This document shows positions 27,262-35,811 of a DNA stretch of 64,000 bases, piece by piece. Made by a program: the position numbers and the translations under genes. The notes beneath the pieces are model-generated. The model was not told the origin of the DNA. It saw nothing but the letters and a program-made list of their open reading frames with translations, and made no database searches. This stretch comes from Clostridiaceae bacterium 14S0207 (GTDB taxonomy: Bacteria > Bacillota > Clostridia > Clostridiales > Clostridiaceae): NCBI GenBank assembly GCA_003288255.1, contig CP026600.1, forward strand, positions 2,108,001 to 2,172,000, read 5' to 3'. Numbering within the stretch: position 1 is the stretch's first letter; every line of letters begins with the position of its first letter.

Positions 27262-28578
27262 TTAAAGCTTATTGATTTTTTCTCTATTAGTTTTTACATT
27301 CTTAGTAGCATTTCTTGTATCATATACTAAGTTTGCTTTTTCTACAACATAATCGTAATCATAATCACTATGATCTGTAGTTATTATTACAATATCCGCA
27401 ACATTTATGCCTTCCTTGTAATCAATAGAAGTATATGTTTTTCCACAATGTTTAAAAGTTGGGACATATGGATCATTAATTAAAACTTCAGCACCTGCTT
27501 TTTCTAAATGCTCTATTACTTTTAGTGCTGGTGATTCTCTCATATCGTCAATGTCCTTTTTATAAGCTACACCTAAAAGTAAAACTTTTGCTCCGTTTAA
27601 TGATTTCTTTTGAGTATTTAAAAGTTTCATAGCATTATCAACTACGAATTCTGGCATCATATCATTAATTTCACCAGCTGTTTCGATTAATCTTGTATGA
27701 TAATCATACTCTCTAGCCTTATAAGTTAGATAGAATGGATCTAATGGTATACAGTGTCCTCCTAAGCCTGGACCTGGATAGAATGGCATAAATCCATAAG
27801 GTTTAGTTTTAGCAGCTTCTATAACTTCCCAAATATCTATACCCATTTTTCCACATAAAACAGCCATTTCATTTACAAGACCAATATTTATATGTCTAAA
27901 TGTGTTTTCAAGAATTTTTTCCATTTCTGCTACTGCTGGTGATGATACTGTAAATACATCCCCTTCTAAAACGCTTCTATATAATGTAGCAGCTATTTCT
28001 GTACATTCTGGAGTACATCCCCCAACAACCTTTGGAGTATTTTTAGTTTTAAATTGTTTATTACCTGGGTCAACTCTTTCTGGTGAAAATGCTAGGAAGA
28101 AATCTTCTCCGCATTTTAACCCACTTTGTTCAAGAATAGGTTTTACTATCTCTTCAGTTGTTCCTGGATAAGTTGTACTTTCTAAAACTACTAACATTCC
28201 TTTGTGTAGATATTTAGAAATATCTTCAGTAGATTTTTTAACATAAGATACATCTGGTTGTTTAAACTTATCTAATGGTGTTGGAACAGCTATTGCTATA
28301 GCATCAACTTCAGATACGAAAGAAAAATCTGTTGTTGCTTTAATTTTTCCCTCTTTAACTAATTTAGCTAAATCTGAATCAATTATATCTCCTATGTAGT
28401 TCTTGCCTTCATTAACAAGATTTACTTTTTCTTCTTGCACATCAAAACCAATTACTTCAAAACCAGCTTTAGCTTTTTCTACTGCTAAAGGAAGTCCTAC
28501 GTAACCTAATCCTACTACTCCTAACTTCGCTGTTTTGTTCTCAATTTTTTTTAATAATTGTTCTTTAAGTTCTGACAT
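27262..28578 (-). CDS. UDP-N-acetylglucosamine/mannosamine 6-dehydrogenase (WbpA-like)
   Basis: A 438-residue UDP-sugar 6-dehydrogenase oxidising C6 to a carboxylate with two NAD. It shows LGVVGLGYVGLPLAVEKA (NAD site, residues 18-35), ESTTYPGTTEE, FSPERVDPG, and the catalytic-Cys region GPGLGGHCIPLDPFYL. The C-terminal GVAYKKDIDDMRESPAL matches WbpA and WecC more than UDP-glucose dehydrogenases. UDP-GlcNAc is the likely substrate, given the WlbA- and WlbB-like genes downstream. ATG 28578 follows GGAGG at good spacing; an earlier start at 28605 has no such site. Confidence 0.85.
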   Translation of the reverse strand: MSELKEQLLKKIENKTAKLGVVGLGYVGLPLAVEKAKAGFEVIGFDVQEEKVNLVNEGKNYIGDIIDSDLAKLVKEGKIKATTDFSFVSEVDAIAIAVPTPLDKFKQPDVSYVKKSTEDISKYLHKGMLVVLESTTYPGTTEEIVKPILEQSGLKCGEDFFLAFSPERVDPGNKQFKTKNTPKVVGGCTPECTEIAATLYRSVLEGDVFTVSSPAVAEMEKILENTFRHINIGLVNEMAVLCGKMGIDIWEVIEAAKTKPYGFMPFYPGPGLGGHCIPLDPFYLTYKAREYDYHTRLIETAGEINDMMPEFVVDNAMKLLNTQKKSLNGAKVLLLGVAYKKDIDDMRESPALKVIEHLEKAGAEVLINDPYVPTFKHCGKTYTSIDYKEGINVADIVIITTDHSDYDYDYVVEKANLVYDTRNATKNVKTNREKINKL

Positions 28579-28710
28579 AGTCAAACCTCCTAATAATTTA
28601 ACCAATAATTTAATTAATAAAACTATTTTATCACTAATTTTCTATAAAACTCTATATTAATTTAGTTAAAAATTTAACTTTTAATATATTTCCAATTTAA
28701 AATATTTTTT

Positions 28711-30558
28711 TTATTTTTTTCTCATGTACGTAGGAACTTTTTCTTCTACTAATTTCATTATTTCTTCATCAGAATAATAAAATGCATTTCTAAATTCCTC
28801 TATAGATTTTTCTACAAATTCCAAGTCATGTTCCATTGGTTTTTCAACAAATATTTTTCTATGTTTAGTTGAATTTAATGCCTTTTTATCCATCAATAAT
28901 TCTTCATAAAGTTTTTCACCAGGTCTTAAACCAGTATATTCAATTTTTATATCTTCATTTGGTCTAAATCCAGAAAGCTCTATTAAATCTTTAGCTAGAT
29001 CAGCTATTTTAACTGGTGTTCCCATATCAAGAACAAATATCTCTCCACCTTGAGCCATAGCTGCTGCCTGTATTACTAATTGAGCTGCTTCTGGTATAGT
29101 CATAAAAAATCTATTTATCTCTGGATGAGTTACTGTAACTGGCCCCCCATGTGCTATTTGCTTTTTAAATAGTGGAATTACAGATCCATTACTTCCAAGG
29201 ACATTTCCAAACCTTACTGCAACAAACTCAGTTTTACTTACTTTGTCATATGCCTGTATCATTATTTCACAAAATCTCTTTGTAGCTCCCATAACATTAG
29301 TTGGATTTACCGCTTTATCTGTACTTATTTGCACAAATTTTTTCACATTATACTTATCTGCACATTTTATTAGATTATGTGTACCAACAATATTATTTTT
29401 AATAGCCTCTGCTGGATTATCTTCCATTAAAGGTACATGTTTATGAGCTGCAGCATGAAATACTACCGCTGGCTTGTATTCTTCAAAAATTTCTTCTAAT
29501 CTTTTTTTATCCCTTATAGATGCAATTATAACTTCTTTTTTTAGATTAGGATAAGTATAATTTAGTTCCATTTGAACATCGTAAACATTATTTTCATATA
29601 TATCTAAAATCAACAACTTAGATGGCGAAAATTTAACTATTTGTCTACATAATTCTGATCCTATAGATCCTCCACCACCTGTAACTAAAACAACTTTATC
29701 TTTTATAAAATTACTAATATTACTATTATCAAGCTTTATTTCTTCTCTACCTAATAAGTCCTCAATATTAACATCTCTGATTTTACTCATATTAAATTTA
29801 CCATCAATAACTTCATCCATACTTGGAAGTGTTCTTAATCTACACTTAGTTTCTTTACATATAGATATTATTTCACTCTTAGTTGATGCATCCACAGAAG
29901 GAATTGCAAATATTATCTCATCTATATGCTTTTTACGTGTTATAGATAATATATCGTTTCTTCCTCCTAATACAGGAATACTGTTTATACGCTTACCTAC
30001 TTTATCTCTATCATCATCAATTAATCCTATTATCTTATAGTTTAATTCTGTATTTCTTCCAATCTCTTTAATTATAAGTGCAGCGGCATCACCAGCCCCT
30101 ATAATAATTAAATTTTTTCTTGCTTTTTTATTAAGCTTTTGTGCTTTTTTATCTTCTATTATCCTATATACGAATCTTGTACCACCTAAACTTACAATTG
30201 ATAGTATCCAAAATATAATATGTACAGTAAATGGAAATCTATAATAGTTGCTTTCAAATAACTTATAATTAATAAAATAACTATAAATTATAAAGAATAT
30301 ATTTGAAATAGACACGGAATAAATTATAGATATTAATTCCTCTACAGAAGCATACTTCCATATACTGTTATATAAGTTAAATACCTTGTTAAAAAATATT
30401 GTAATAACTATAACTGGGAGTATTGATAGTTTAAAAAACACTATATATTTATTAAAATCTGATATAGCACCAAAATCAAATCTCAATAGTATAGCTAAAT
30501 ACAATGAAAAAATTATTAAAATTATATCAAAAATAATAAGTTTTTTATCTCTCTTCAT
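28711..30558 (-). CDS. WbpM/PglF/CapD-type membrane UDP-GlcNAc 4,6-dehydratase
   Basis: A 615-residue protein with four N-terminal membrane helices (residues 1-125), a first Rossmann-like domain with IIGAGDAAALIIKEI, and a C-terminal extended SDR domain. NAD binding is VTGGGGSIGSELCRQI near 293. The active-site segment STDKAVNPTNVMGATK has Met in place of the usual SDR Tyr, as in WbpM/PglF. These enzymes convert UDP-GlcNAc to UDP-4-keto-6-deoxy-GlcNAc, the precursor of QuiNAc, FucNAc or bacillosamine-type sugars. It has its own promoter at 30758-30786 and a leader of about 190 bases. Confidence 0.88.
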   Translation of the reverse strand: MKRDKKLIIFDIILIIFSLYLAILLRFDFGAISDFNKYIVFFKLSILPVIVITIFFNKVFNLYNSIWKYASVEELISIIYSVSISNIFFIIYSYFINYKLFESNYYRFPFTVHIIFWILSIVSLGGTRFVYRIIEDKKAQKLNKKARKNLIIIGAGDAAALIIKEIGRNTELNYKIIGLIDDDRDKVGKRINSIPVLGGRNDILSITRKKHIDEIIFAIPSVDASTKSEIISICKETKCRLRTLPSMDEVIDGKFNMSKIRDVNIEDLLGREEIKLDNSNISNFIKDKVVLVTGGGGSIGSELCRQIVKFSPSKLLILDIYENNVYDVQMELNYTYPNLKKEVIIASIRDKKRLEEIFEEYKPAVVFHAAAHKHVPLMEDNPAEAIKNNIVGTHNLIKCADKYNVKKFVQISTDKAVNPTNVMGATKRFCEIMIQAYDKVSKTEFVAVRFGNVLGSNGSVIPLFKKQIAHGGPVTVTHPEINRFFMTIPEAAQLVIQAAAMAQGGEIFVLDMGTPVKIADLAKDLIELSGFRPNEDIKIEYTGLRPGEKLYEELLMDKKALNSTKHRKIFVEKPMEHDLEFVEKSIEEFRNAFYYSDEEIMKLVEEKVPTYMRKK

Positions 30559-30757
30559 AGAATCACTTCCTTTTAGTATAGAACCTCTACCTTCTTATTT
30601 TACATAAATGAAAAAAATATTCAACATTTTTTTATGTTTTATTATATTTTTCAAACTGTACATAATAATTTAATTGTCTACTCTTATAACTCGTAGTTTA
30701 GCTTTTAATTATATAATAAAGATAAAATGACTCGTATATGTGTAATATATCAAAAAA

Positions 30758-30786
30758 ATTATACTACATCTATTTAAAATTGTAAA
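30758..30786 (-). promoter_or_regulatory. Sigma A-type promoter for the WbpM/PglF-type gene; long leader
   Basis: Minus strand: TTTACA (30786-30781), 17 bases, TATAAT (30763-30758). The start codon is at 30558, so the transcript would carry a leader of about 190 bases. The leader has a small CTAC/GTAG hairpin but no riboswitch I recognise. The 30559-30868 gap otherwise holds only AT-rich sequence and the galU terminator. Confidence 0.65.
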
Positions 30787-30841
30787 AATTTAATATTATG
30801 ACTTTATTTTGTGTAAATACTTGTATATTATTATATTTCAT

Positions 30842-30870
30842 ATAAAAAAGCCCCTTTTCGGGACTTTTTT
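30842..30870 (-). terminator. galU terminator
   Basis: The minus strand reads AAAAAGTCCC, loop GAAA, GGGGCTTTTTTATA: a strong GC-containing stem with an uninterrupted T run just after the galU stop codon. Confidence 0.85.
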
Positions 30871-31774
30871 ATTTATTATTAATTTTATTATAAAGTTCCA
30901 TAAAGTCTGGGCTGTATTTTAGAGTTTGCAAATATTTCATAAACTCATCTTTTAAACCATCTCTTTTTAATGCAAATTCTACAGTAGCCTGTAAAAATCC
31001 TAACTTATCCCCTACATCATATCTTCTACCTTCGAAATTATATGCATACATCTCTTCTTTATTCATTAATACCTTTAAGGCATCAGTTAGTTGAATTTCA
31101 TTATTTTTACCTGGTTTAATAGTTGCTAAGATATCAAATATTTGAGGTGTTATTATATATCTACCTAAAATAGCCACATTAGATGGCGCTTCTTCTATAG
31201 ATGGTTTTTCCACCATGTCTTCTACTTTATAAACCCTGTCTTTTAATTGGATTCCTTTTACTATTCCATACTTAGACACATCTTTTTCTGGTACTTCTTG
31301 TACTCCCAATATACTTGTGTTATATTCTTCATAACACTCCATCAATTGCTTTAAACATGGCTTATTGCTATCTACTACATCATCACCCAAAAGAACTGCA
31401 AAAGGCTCATTTCCTACAAATATTCTAGCACAATTTATAGCATGCCCCAACCCTTTAGGCTCCTTTTGTCTTATGTAATGTATATCAACCATATTAGAAA
31501 TTTCTTTTACCATCTCTAATAATTCATCTTTACCGCTTTGTTTTAGTTGAGCTTCTAGTTCAAAAGATTTATCAAAATGATCTTCTATAGATTTCTTATT
31601 TCTACCTGTAATTATAAGTATTTGTTCTATTCCTGATTTAACTGCTTCCTCTATTATATATTGAATTGTTGGTTTATCTACAATAGGTAACATTTCCTTT
31701 GGTTGAGCTTTAGTAGCTGGTAAAAATCTAGTTCCCAAACCTGCTGCTGGTATTATTGCTTTTTTAACTTTCAT
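30869..31774 (-). CDS. galU: UTP-glucose-1-phosphate uridylyltransferase
   Basis: A 301-residue GalU/GtaB enzyme making UDP-glucose from UTP and glucose-1-phosphate in the cytoplasm. The N-terminal nucleotide-binding motif [22 protein letters not shown] (residues 10-31), [19 protein letters not shown] and the EKP segment are all present. UDP-glucose feeds cell-wall and capsule sugars. It follows the TPR gene by 33 bases, so the two form an operon, and it ends in a strong terminator. It sits at the upstream edge of the polysaccharide locus. Confidence 0.95.
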   Translation of the reverse strand: MKVKKAIIPAAGLGTRFLPATKAQPKEMLPIVDKPTIQYIIEEAVKSGIEQILIITGRNKKSIEDHFDKSFELEAQLKQSGKDELLEMVKEISNMVDIHYIRQKEPKGLGHAINCARIFVGNEPFAVLLGDDVVDSNKPCLKQLMECYEEYNTSILGVQEVPEKDVSKYGIVKGIQLKDRVYKVEDMVEKPSIEEAPSNVAILGRYIITPQIFDILATIKPGKNNEIQLTDALKVLMNKEEMYAYNFEGRRYDVGDKLGFLQATVEFALKRDGLKDEFMKYLQTLKYSPDFMELYNKINNK

Positions 31775-31807
31775 TCTTTTACTTCCCCCTACTCTCTAGT
31801 CTACTCA

Positions 31808-32875
31808 TTATAAATCTTTAAAATAAACTTTTAATTCATTAACTATTTCATCATCTTTATCTATTTTAATAGCTTCTTCCATAAATTTTTTAGCATTTTC
31901 TAAATCATTTAAATTTAAATAACACATAACTATATTAGTACATATTTCTATTGACTTAGATGTTTCAAAAGCCTTTTCAAAATATAGTGTAGCTTTCTTG
32001 AAATCTCCTAAACTGGCATAATTAATTCCATATTCATTCATTACCTCCAATAAAGCTTCATCAAAAACAGATGCCTCATTTAAATAATATATTGCTTTTT
32101 CGAAATTACCTAAAACCCTATAACATAATGCTATATAATAATATATATTAGCACTATCTCCGAAATAATCAATTAAGGGTAGTAAATGTTTTAATGCATT
32201 TTCTGGTTCTGAAAAAGCTAATTCTTTACCTTTATTATATTGATTTATATTTATAAGATTTTCCTTAAACTCTGAAATTTCCTTAGTTTCTTTTCCACCT
32301 AACTCTAAATAAGTATGTATACTTACTAGCGCCTTTGAGAATTCTTCCTTATCTCTTGAAACTATACTATCGTATAAATAAGGCTCAGCAAAATTAGGTA
32401 ATTTTTTAGCTTTTTCAATTATTTCTAATTCCTCATCTAAATATTCTTTATCTAATTTTCGTAAATTTTCTAACAATAAAAAACATTTATCAAAAACTTC
32501 TTCTGTAGACTCTAAATTTAATAATCCTTTTAGAAAAATATATGCATCTTCATATCTATGCTCTTTTATTTCATTAAAAATTTTATTTTTTATAAAGTCA
32601 ATACTATTATTTATGTTATTCAGTATATTCAAATATTCTTTTTTATACTTAAAAAGCGGATCCGCACCTAATACAAATATTATGCCCTCAATAAAAAAGG
32701 ATATTGGAATTTCCTTAGCTTTTTCTCCATGATTAACTCTGTCCACAATTGATTCTGCTTTTATTGGAACATAAATATTTTCCTTTATTTCATATTCTCC
32801 TAAATTATGTCCTTTTTTAAGTTCTAAAAATAACAATTTAGAAAGTTTTTCGTTAAACTTTTTCTGTATATCCAT
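31808..32875 (-). CDS. TPR-repeat protein
   Basis: A 355-residue soluble, helical, Lys/Glu-rich protein. The C-terminal half has clear tetratricopeptide repeats, for example NIYYYIALCYRVLGNFEKAIYYLNEAS, EVMNEYGINYASLGDFKKATLYFEKAF and ICTNIVMCYLNLNDLENAKKFMEEAI (about residues 242-340). The N-terminal half is not recognised. TPRs mediate protein-protein binding; the partner is unknown. Its cotranscription with galU hints at a role in envelope or polysaccharide control, but that is inference from position only. Confidence 0.75.
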   Translation of the reverse strand: MDIQKKFNEKLSKLLFLELKKGHNLGEYEIKENIYVPIKAESIVDRVNHGEKAKEIPISFFIEGIIFVLGADPLFKYKKEYLNILNNINNSIDFIKNKIFNEIKEHRYEDAYIFLKGLLNLESTEEVFDKCFLLLENLRKLDKEYLDEELEIIEKAKKLPNFAEPYLYDSIVSRDKEEFSKALVSIHTYLELGGKETKEISEFKENLININQYNKGKELAFSEPENALKHLLPLIDYFGDSANIYYYIALCYRVLGNFEKAIYYLNEASVFDEALLEVMNEYGINYASLGDFKKATLYFEKAFETSKSIEICTNIVMCYLNLNDLENAKKFMEEAIKIDKDDEIVNELKVYFKDL

Positions 32876-32937
32876 AGCTATCCCTTTCTATACCTATTTT
32901 AATTGTTCTTTTACATATAATATCTTATACCTTTAAA

Positions 32938-32967
32938 ATTATAATTTCTATTATCTTAAATCAACAA
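32938..32967 (-). promoter_or_regulatory. Promoter of the TPR-galU operon
   Basis: Minus strand: TTGTTG (32967-32962), 18 bases, TATAAT (32943-32938). An alternative -35, TTGATT, gives a 15-base spacer. The start codon of the TPR gene is about 63 bases downstream. Confidence 0.5.
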
Positions 32968-33135
32968 TATATGATACCATATCTTTTTTATAATATCTAC
33001 ACATATCATGAAATTGTCTTTGCTAAACAGTTTAAATTTCCCATATTATTTCTATATTTTATTTGCTTTTTAATACATTTTACAAGCATAATTACAATTT
33101 TAAAAATATAAAACATATAATACTTTTTTTAAAGA

Positions 33136-33156
33136 GTATTATATACTATATAATAC
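33136..33156. repeat. 21-base AT palindrome GTATTATAT-ACT-ATATAATAC
   Basis: Two nine-base arms (33136-33144 and 33148-33156) surround ACT. The left arm can also pair with an upstream TAATACT segment (around 33118-33124), giving two alternative hairpins. Function unknown; a chance AT-rich structure is possible. Confidence 0.5.
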
Positions 33157-33208
33157 CATATGATTTTTATCTTGTATTCATATATTTTATATAAACATAT
33201 AAAATTTT

Positions 33209-33249
33209 GAGGTACTATTTATTAAAATCACTTAAAATAAATGTACCTC
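33209..33249 (-). terminator. Terminator of the L25/Ctc gene
   Basis: GAGGTAC (33209-33215) pairs with GTACCTC (33243-33249); inner A/T bases ATTTAT/ATAAAT extend the stem. The minus strand continues with AAAATTTTAT. It lies about 40 bases after the stop. Confidence 0.6.
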
Positions 33250-33287
33250 TGAATTCTTATTAGACTAAATAGTTATATATTTTTTAT

Positions 33288-33872
33288 CTAATCATCTATT
33301 TCTTCTTCGCCCTGTTCTTCTGGTGATGAATTATTATGTGTAACTAGTGCAATAATAGAATCTGAAGGTTCTATAAAAGTTAAATCTTCACCTATTTCTA
33401 AATCTTGTAATCTAAATATATCACCAACATCATACTTTGTTAAGTCAACTTGAAGATTACTTGGTATTTCATTTGCTTTACATTGAACTTTAACTGTAGT
33501 TTTTTCTTTTTGTAGAATTCCACCTTTGCTACTTATTTTACCTTCACCTGTAAATTGAAGTGGTACTTCTGTAACTATTTTATCATCACTAGAAACTCTC
33601 TCTAAATCTACGTGTAAAATTTTATTGGTTACGGGTTCTCTTTGTACTTCTTTTATCAGAGCTTTTTGTGTTTTTCCACCTGATTCTAAATTTAAAACTC
33701 CATGTTCTCCACTTAGTTTTAAATTTTTATTTAATTCAAGTTCTCCTACTTCAAACATGAAATTATTATTATTTTTTCCATATAACATACCAGGAATAAT
33801 TCCTTTTTTTCTCTCTTTTTTAGCAAATTTATTACATGTTTTTTCTCTTTTACTTATAACCAAGTTATTCAC
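33288..33872 (-). CDS. rplY: 50S ribosomal protein L25 / general stress protein Ctc
   Basis: A 194-residue two-domain L25 (TL5/Ctc type). The N-terminal 5S-rRNA-binding domain has GMLYGKNNN and KALIKEVQREPVTNKILHVDLER. The C-terminal beta domain covers about residues 95-180 and ends in an acidic tail EEQGEEEIDD. It binds 5S rRNA in the large subunit. The start is GTG, with AGGAGG seven bases upstream. In Bacillus, ctc is sigma B-controlled; no sigma B promoter was found here. It appears monocistronic, flanked by a terminator and a long divergent intergenic region. Confidence 0.92.
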   Translation of the reverse strand: MNNLVISKREKTCNKFAKKERKKGIIPGMLYGKNNNNFMFEVGELELNKNLKLSGEHGVLNLESGGKTQKALIKEVQREPVTNKILHVDLERVSSDDKIVTEVPLQFTGEGKISSKGGILQKEKTTVKVQCKANEIPSNLQVDLTKYDVGDIFRLQDLEIGEDLTFIEPSDSIIALVTHNNSSPEEQGEEEIDD

Positions 33873-34299
33873 AACTATTCCTCCTAAACAAATTTATATT
33901 GTCATATAAAGTTTTACCTAATTAATAGAATTTATACCTTTTTGACTAATTAGATCCAAATTATACTGATTTAAATTTTATTAATTTTTTATTATTTATT
34001 AACTGAATCCATTTAAATATTTTTTCGTAATATCTCAAATTTAGATTATATTCAAAGAATTTTAAAGAAATATAAAGGAAATGAAATTTAATTTAAAATA
34101 ACTTGATTTTACCGCCAAAGAGTGTATAATAAATATGTTTTTCAAAAATATTAACAAAAAATTTCATCTTTAATAATATAAAATATAAAAGTACTTTTTT
34201 ATAAATACTTTTTTATATTATTATTGATTTTCCAAAATTATTACTTTATAATTATTTTGGTTATTTATAGCAATATAAGGTAAATTTCAATGAAAGTGG
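33873..34299. other. Divergent intergenic region of 427 bases
   Basis: It lies between the minus-strand L25 gene and the plus-strand decarboxylase. A good plus-strand promoter is at 34103-34130. On the L25 side there is an AT-rich hairpin (TTTATAT/ATATAAA near 33892-33910) but no convincing promoter. No small gene is seen. Confidence 0.55.
34103..34130 (+). promoter_or_regulatory. Promoter of the PLP decarboxylase gene
   Basis: TTGATT (34103-34108), 16 bases, TATAAT (34125-34130). The gene starts about 170 bases further on, leaving an AT-rich leader with two near-repeats (GTACTTTTTTATA and ATACTTTTTTATA). Confidence 0.65.
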
Positions 34300-34308
34300 G
34301 TGCTATTA

Positions 34309-35769
34309 TTGTATAAATTCGATCAAAACGAAACTCCATTATTTGATGCTTTAAAAGAATATGTTAATAGAGATACTCTTCCTTTTCATGTACCTGGTCA
34401 TAAAAAAGGATTAGGAATGGATGAAAAATTTAGAAACTTTATGGGTGAAAATCCTTTTAAAATTGATGTTACAGTATTTAAACTTGTTGATAGCCTACAT
34501 CATCCTACAGGTCCAATAAAAAAAGCTCAACAATTAGCTGCCGATGCTTATGGAGCAGATACAGCATTTTTTTCTATTCATGGAACATCAGGTGCTATAC
34601 AAGCTATGGTAATGTCTGTTGTAAATGATGGCGATAAAATAATAATTCCTAGAAATATACATAAATCAGTAACCGCAGGAATAATTTTAAGTGGAGCTAT
34701 TCCTGTTTATATGCAACCTGAATTAGATAAAACTCTTGGAATAGCTCATGGTATTACACCTGAAACTGTAAAGAAAACCTTAGAAGAACATTCTGATGCA
34801 AAAGCAGTTTTAATTGTAAATCCGACCTACTATGGAGTTTCTAATGATATCGAAAAAATTGCTGAAATCGTTCATAGTTATAATCTTCCTCTTATTGTTG
34901 ATGAAGCACATGGACCCCACTTAAAATTTAATGATAAACTTCCAATTAGCGCCATGGAAGCTGGTGCAGATATGTGTGCACAATCTACACATAAAATAAT
35001 TGGAGCCTTAACTCAAGCATCTTTACTACAAGTTAGATCTAAAAGGATTAATGTAGCTAGAGTACAACAGGTTCTAAGTTTACTTCAGACTACATCACCT
35101 TCTTATATATTAATGGCCTCTTTAGATTGTTCTAGAAGACAAATTGCTCTTCATGGCAAGGAACTTTTAGACAAAACTATTGAATTAAGTAATTATGTTA
35201 GAGAAGAAATTAACAAGATACCTGGTTTTTATTGTTTTGGTAAAGAAATATTAAATAAACCGGGAGCTTATGATTTCGATCCTACTAAAATTACAATTAG
35301 TTGTAGAGAGCTTGGAATTACAGGATATGAATTAGATATGATTTTAGCTGATAAATATCATATTCAGATGGAATTATCTGATCTTTATAATGTACTTGCT
35401 GTTGGTTCATTTGGGGATACTAGAGAAGGAATGGATAAACTAATTAATGCTTTAAAAGAAATTAGTGTGGAATACTATGGTAAAGGTAATAAAAAACATG
35501 ACTTTTTAGATATTCCTTCTATACCTAAACAAATACTAAAACCAAGAGAAGCTTTTAATAACTTATCTGAATCAGTTTCAATTAAAGATAGCATAGGAAG
35601 GATAAGTTCTGAATTTTTAATGGCATATCCACCTGGAATTCCAATTCTTTGTCCTGGTGAAATCATAACTAAGGAAATTGTGGATTATGTATTTGAATTA
35701 AAAAAAGTAGGATTATATGTACAAGGTACTGAAGATCCTGACGTTAATAATATAAAAGTTATCAAATAA
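34309..35769 (+). CDS. speA: Orn/Lys/Arg decarboxylase family protein (arginine decarboxylase-like)
   Basis: A 486-residue fold-type I PLP enzyme of the SpeA/YaaO group, much shorter than the inducible E. coli decarboxylases. PFHVPGHKKG (near residues 23-32), HGTSGAIQA, VDEAHGPHL and the PLP-lysine motif STHKIIGALTQ are clear. The C-terminal domain begins around residue 370. Likely activity is decarboxylation of arginine (or lysine) for polyamine synthesis; which one cannot be told from sequence. The TTG at 34309 is preferred because a degenerate Shine-Dalgarno (AAAGTGGG) lies about eight bases upstream; a GTG at 34300 is the alternative. It is monocistronic and opposite in strand to its neighbours. 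Confidence 0.82.
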   Translation: MYKFDQNETPLFDALKEYVNRDTLPFHVPGHKKGLGMDEKFRNFMGENPFKIDVTVFKLVDSLHHPTGPIKKAQQLAADAYGADTAFFSIHGTSGAIQAMVMSVVNDGDKIIIPRNIHKSVTAGIILSGAIPVYMQPELDKTLGIAHGITPETVKKTLEEHSDAKAVLIVNPTYYGVSNDIEKIAEIVHSYNLPLIVDEAHGPHLKFNDKLPISAMEAGADMCAQSTHKIIGALTQASLLQVRSKRINVARVQQVLSLLQTTSPSYILMASLDCSRRQIALHGKELLDKTIELSNYVREEINKIPGFYCFGKEILNKPGAYDFDPTKITISCRELGITGYELDMILADKYHIQMELSDLYNVLAVGSFGDTREGMDKLINALKEISVEYYGKGNKKHDFLDIPSIPKQILKPREAFNNLSESVSIKDSIGRISSEFLMAYPPGIPILCPGEIITKEIVDYVFELKKVGLYVQGTEDPDVNNIKVIK

Positions 35770-35772
35770 AAC

Positions 35773-35806
35773 AAAGGCTGTTTTGGAAATCCAAATTCAG
35801 CCTTTT
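35773..35806 (+). terminator. Terminator between convergent genes
   Basis: AAAGGCTG (35773-35780) pairs with CAGCCTTT (35798-35805) around a loop that itself contains GGA/TCC. T and A tracts on either side allow it to serve both the decarboxylase (+) and the hypothetical gene ending at 35812 (-). Confidence 0.8.
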
Positions 35807-35811
35807 AATCA

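Larger units (their letters stand above)
32876..33287. other. Intergenic region of 412 bases
   Basis: No gene seen on either strand. It holds the promoter of the TPR-galU unit, an AT-rich palindrome at 33136-33156 and the L25 gene's terminator at 33209-33249. Most of the sequence is A/T runs. Confidence 0.6.

Noticed and set aside
33873-33960. Sigma B promoter for ctc as in Bacillus.
   Set aside because: No GTTTAA-N14-GGGTAT-like pair upstream of the gene.
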